Source: JANLWK01 sp031364505 (lineage in GTDB: Bacteria > Eisenbacteria > RBG-16-71-46). From it: a stretch of 29,717 bases of DNA. Where the stretch lies: positions 1 through 29,717 of the forward strand of contig JANLWK010000345.1 in the NCBI GenBank assembly GCA_031364505.1. Reading direction: 5' to 3'. The position numbers and the translations under genes are program-made. Shown piece after piece: positions 29,268 through 29,717 of this stretch; positions within the stretch are counted from its first letter, which is position 1; every line of letters begins with the position of its first letter. Below the pieces are notes generated by a model that was not told the DNA's origin, searched no databases, and saw only the letters and a list, made by a program, of their open reading frames with translations.

Positions 29268-29286
29268 AACGGTCCTCGAGGACAGT
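29260..29286 (+). repeat. Direct repeat, copy 1 (palindromic core)
   Basis: This 27-nt unit begins TCGAACGCAAC and contains the 12-bp palindrome GTCCTCGAGGAC. It matches 29542-29568 at 23 of 27 positions. Two of the four differences lie at paired positions of the palindrome (T-A here, C-G there), so pairing is kept. Confidence 0.65.
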
Positions 29287-29350
29287 TCGATTCGCATCGC
29301 GCCGCACGCCTTTTCACGGCACGCAGCGCCGGAATGCTCCAGCGTCGGGA

Positions 29351-29377
29351 GGGGCATCCGGACGCGCGCGGGCATGG
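29351..29377 (+). repeat. Inverted repeat, left arm
   Basis: This 27-nt arm begins GGGGCATCCGGACG and is complementary at 24 of 27 positions to 29457-29483. The 79 nt between the arms are rich in GCTGCG and GCTCGC words. Arms and spacing would fit the end structure of a small non-autonomous element or a large cruciform. Confidence 0.65.
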
Positions 29378-29456
29378 CACGCTCGCCTTCGCTCCTGCTA
29401 CGGCTCGCTGCCTCTGGCTGCGCTCCGCCATCCTGGCTGCGCGCGCCATTCACACG

Positions 29457-29483
29457 CCCTGCCCGCACGCATCCGGATGCCCC
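29457..29483 (-). repeat. Inverted repeat, right arm
   Basis: Reverse complement partner of 29351-29377 with three mismatches; it ends CATCCGGATGCCCC. The inner CATCCGGATG is itself a 10-bp palindrome. Confidence 0.65.
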
Positions 29484-29541
29484 CCATGCACGGGCATGAT
29501 GGGTACCGACATCCTCGAGCGTCACGCTCGGTTGAGTGCGA

Positions 29542-29568
29542 TCGAACGAAACTGTCCCCGGGGACAGT
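29542..29568 (+). repeat. Direct repeat, copy 2 with 18-bp perfect palindrome
   Basis: Begins TCGAACGAAAC and contains the perfect 18-bp palindrome ACTGTCCCCGGGGACAGT at 29551-29568. It is the diverged partner of 29260-29286. TGTCCCC/GGGGACA words of this kind are, as I recall, frequent in extragenic repeats beside RAYT-type transposase genes. Confidence 0.65.
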
Positions 29569-29597
29569 CGCAGTTCAGCGCATTGAACAGCACGTGT

Positions 29598-29621
29598 CGA
29601 GGTGTCTGCGCAGACACCTCG
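29598..29621. repeat. 24-bp perfect palindrome
   Basis: CGAGGTGTCTGC and its exact complement meet with no spacer. Flanks GTGT before and CCCC after resemble those of the related 14-bp palindrome at 29698-29711, with the shared core CTGCGCAG. Confidence 0.75.
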
Positions 29622-29697
29622 CCCCCAAGCAACCCAGAGAGTCAACTGTCCGCCTGGTCAGTTCCGTTTCATCGCAATGTACGGCGCGTGGTCGAGA

Positions 29698-29711
29698 TGG
29701 CTGCGCAGCCA
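29698..29711. repeat. 14-bp palindrome related to 29598-29621
   Basis: TGGCTGCGCAGCCA, preceded by GTCGAGA and followed by CCGCCC. Aligned with the 24-bp palindrome (GTCGAGG ... TGTCTGCGCAGACA ... CGCCC), the T-A pair is replaced by G-C on both sides. It ends 6 nt from the window edge, so the repeat cluster may continue. Confidence 0.6.
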
Positions 29712-29717
29712 CCGCCC

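Larger units (their letters stand above)
29196..29717. other. Gene-free, repeat-rich region with multiple palindromes
   Basis: No convincing gene lies here; the frame at 29254-29499 has no binding site, runs through an inverted repeat and gives a low-complexity product. The stretch instead holds an 8-bp hairpin at 29247-29267, two diverged direct repeats built round a palindrome, a 27-nt inverted repeat, a 24-bp perfect palindrome and a 14-bp one at the edge, listed separately. Taken together this looks like a cluster of REP/RAYT-type extragenic repeats; no transposase is visible before the window ends. Confidence 0.55.

Noticed and set aside
29254..29499. Plus-strand frame of 81 aa in the terminal repeat region
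   Set aside because: No ribosome binding site, spans an inverted repeat and its hinge, and the product is low-complexity; typical chance frame in GC-rich repeats.
27693..29645. Minus-strand 650-aa open frame opposite the ABC-F gene
   Set aside because: Antisense shadow without domains; the ABC-F reading on the plus strand is unmistakable.
29196..29717. CRISPR array
   Set aside because: The repeats are palindromic, diverged and irregularly spaced; there are no regular spacers and no cas genes.

Overview
The window is GC-rich bacterial chromosome of ordinary gene density, with little sign of phage or plasmid material. Two large secreted proteins end in a FlgD-like/type IX-secretion-like C-terminal domain. 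Together with a YjbH-like outer-membrane protein and a PA2778/PA2779 pair, they suggest a diderm bacterium of the FCB group or a neighbour. Candidatus Eisenbacteria is my best guess, by inference only; no rRNA or tRNA gene is present to test it.

Layout. 1-1119: the start of an exported protein and an EamA-type transporter, both on the minus strand. 1232-4033: a secreted YVTN beta-propeller fused to a two-heme cytochrome c peroxidase-like domain. 4063-9518 (minus): a 53-aa membrane protein and a 1744-aa modular secreted protein. 9729-10568 (minus): a TPR protein. 10682-16924 (plus): a tight gene string of GT2 glycosyltransferase, WbaP/WcaJ-type sugar-phosphate transferase, M20 peptidase, ankyrin lipoprotein, FMN split-barrel protein and proline dehydrogenase. 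Several junctions are 4-base stop/start overlaps. 16990-18682: a Cys-rich small protein, a multipass membrane protein and a cold-shock protein. 18926-20988 (minus): FKBP lipoprotein, TPR lipoprotein, C39-like peptidase and PA2779-like protein; the last three overlap by 4 bases. 21138-23896 (plus): YjbH-like protein, a second copy of the Cys-rich family, and a 34-aa very basic peptide. 23903-25884 (minus): an unrecognised protein and a Gfo/Idh/MocA oxidoreductase. 25982-29195 (plus): M29 aminopeptidase and ABC-F ATPase. 29196-29717: gene-free and full of palindromes and diverged repeats, like a REP/RAYT-type repeat cluster.

The best candidates for something undescribed are these. (1) Two paralogous small exported proteins at 16990-17358 (minus) and 23261-23641 (plus) share an exactly spaced, symmetric cysteine pattern, C-x3-C-x21-C-x5-C-x21-C-x3-C, ending in YNEG. 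(2) The terminal repeat cluster has compensatory changes in its palindromes. (3) Several promoters sit exactly 7 nt before a start codon, which suggests leaderless transcripts. (4) Two tiny genes have strong ribosome binding sites: 53 aa at 4063-4224 and 34 aa at 23792-23896.

All calls come from reading the sequence. No database search was run, so family names rest on motifs and recall.
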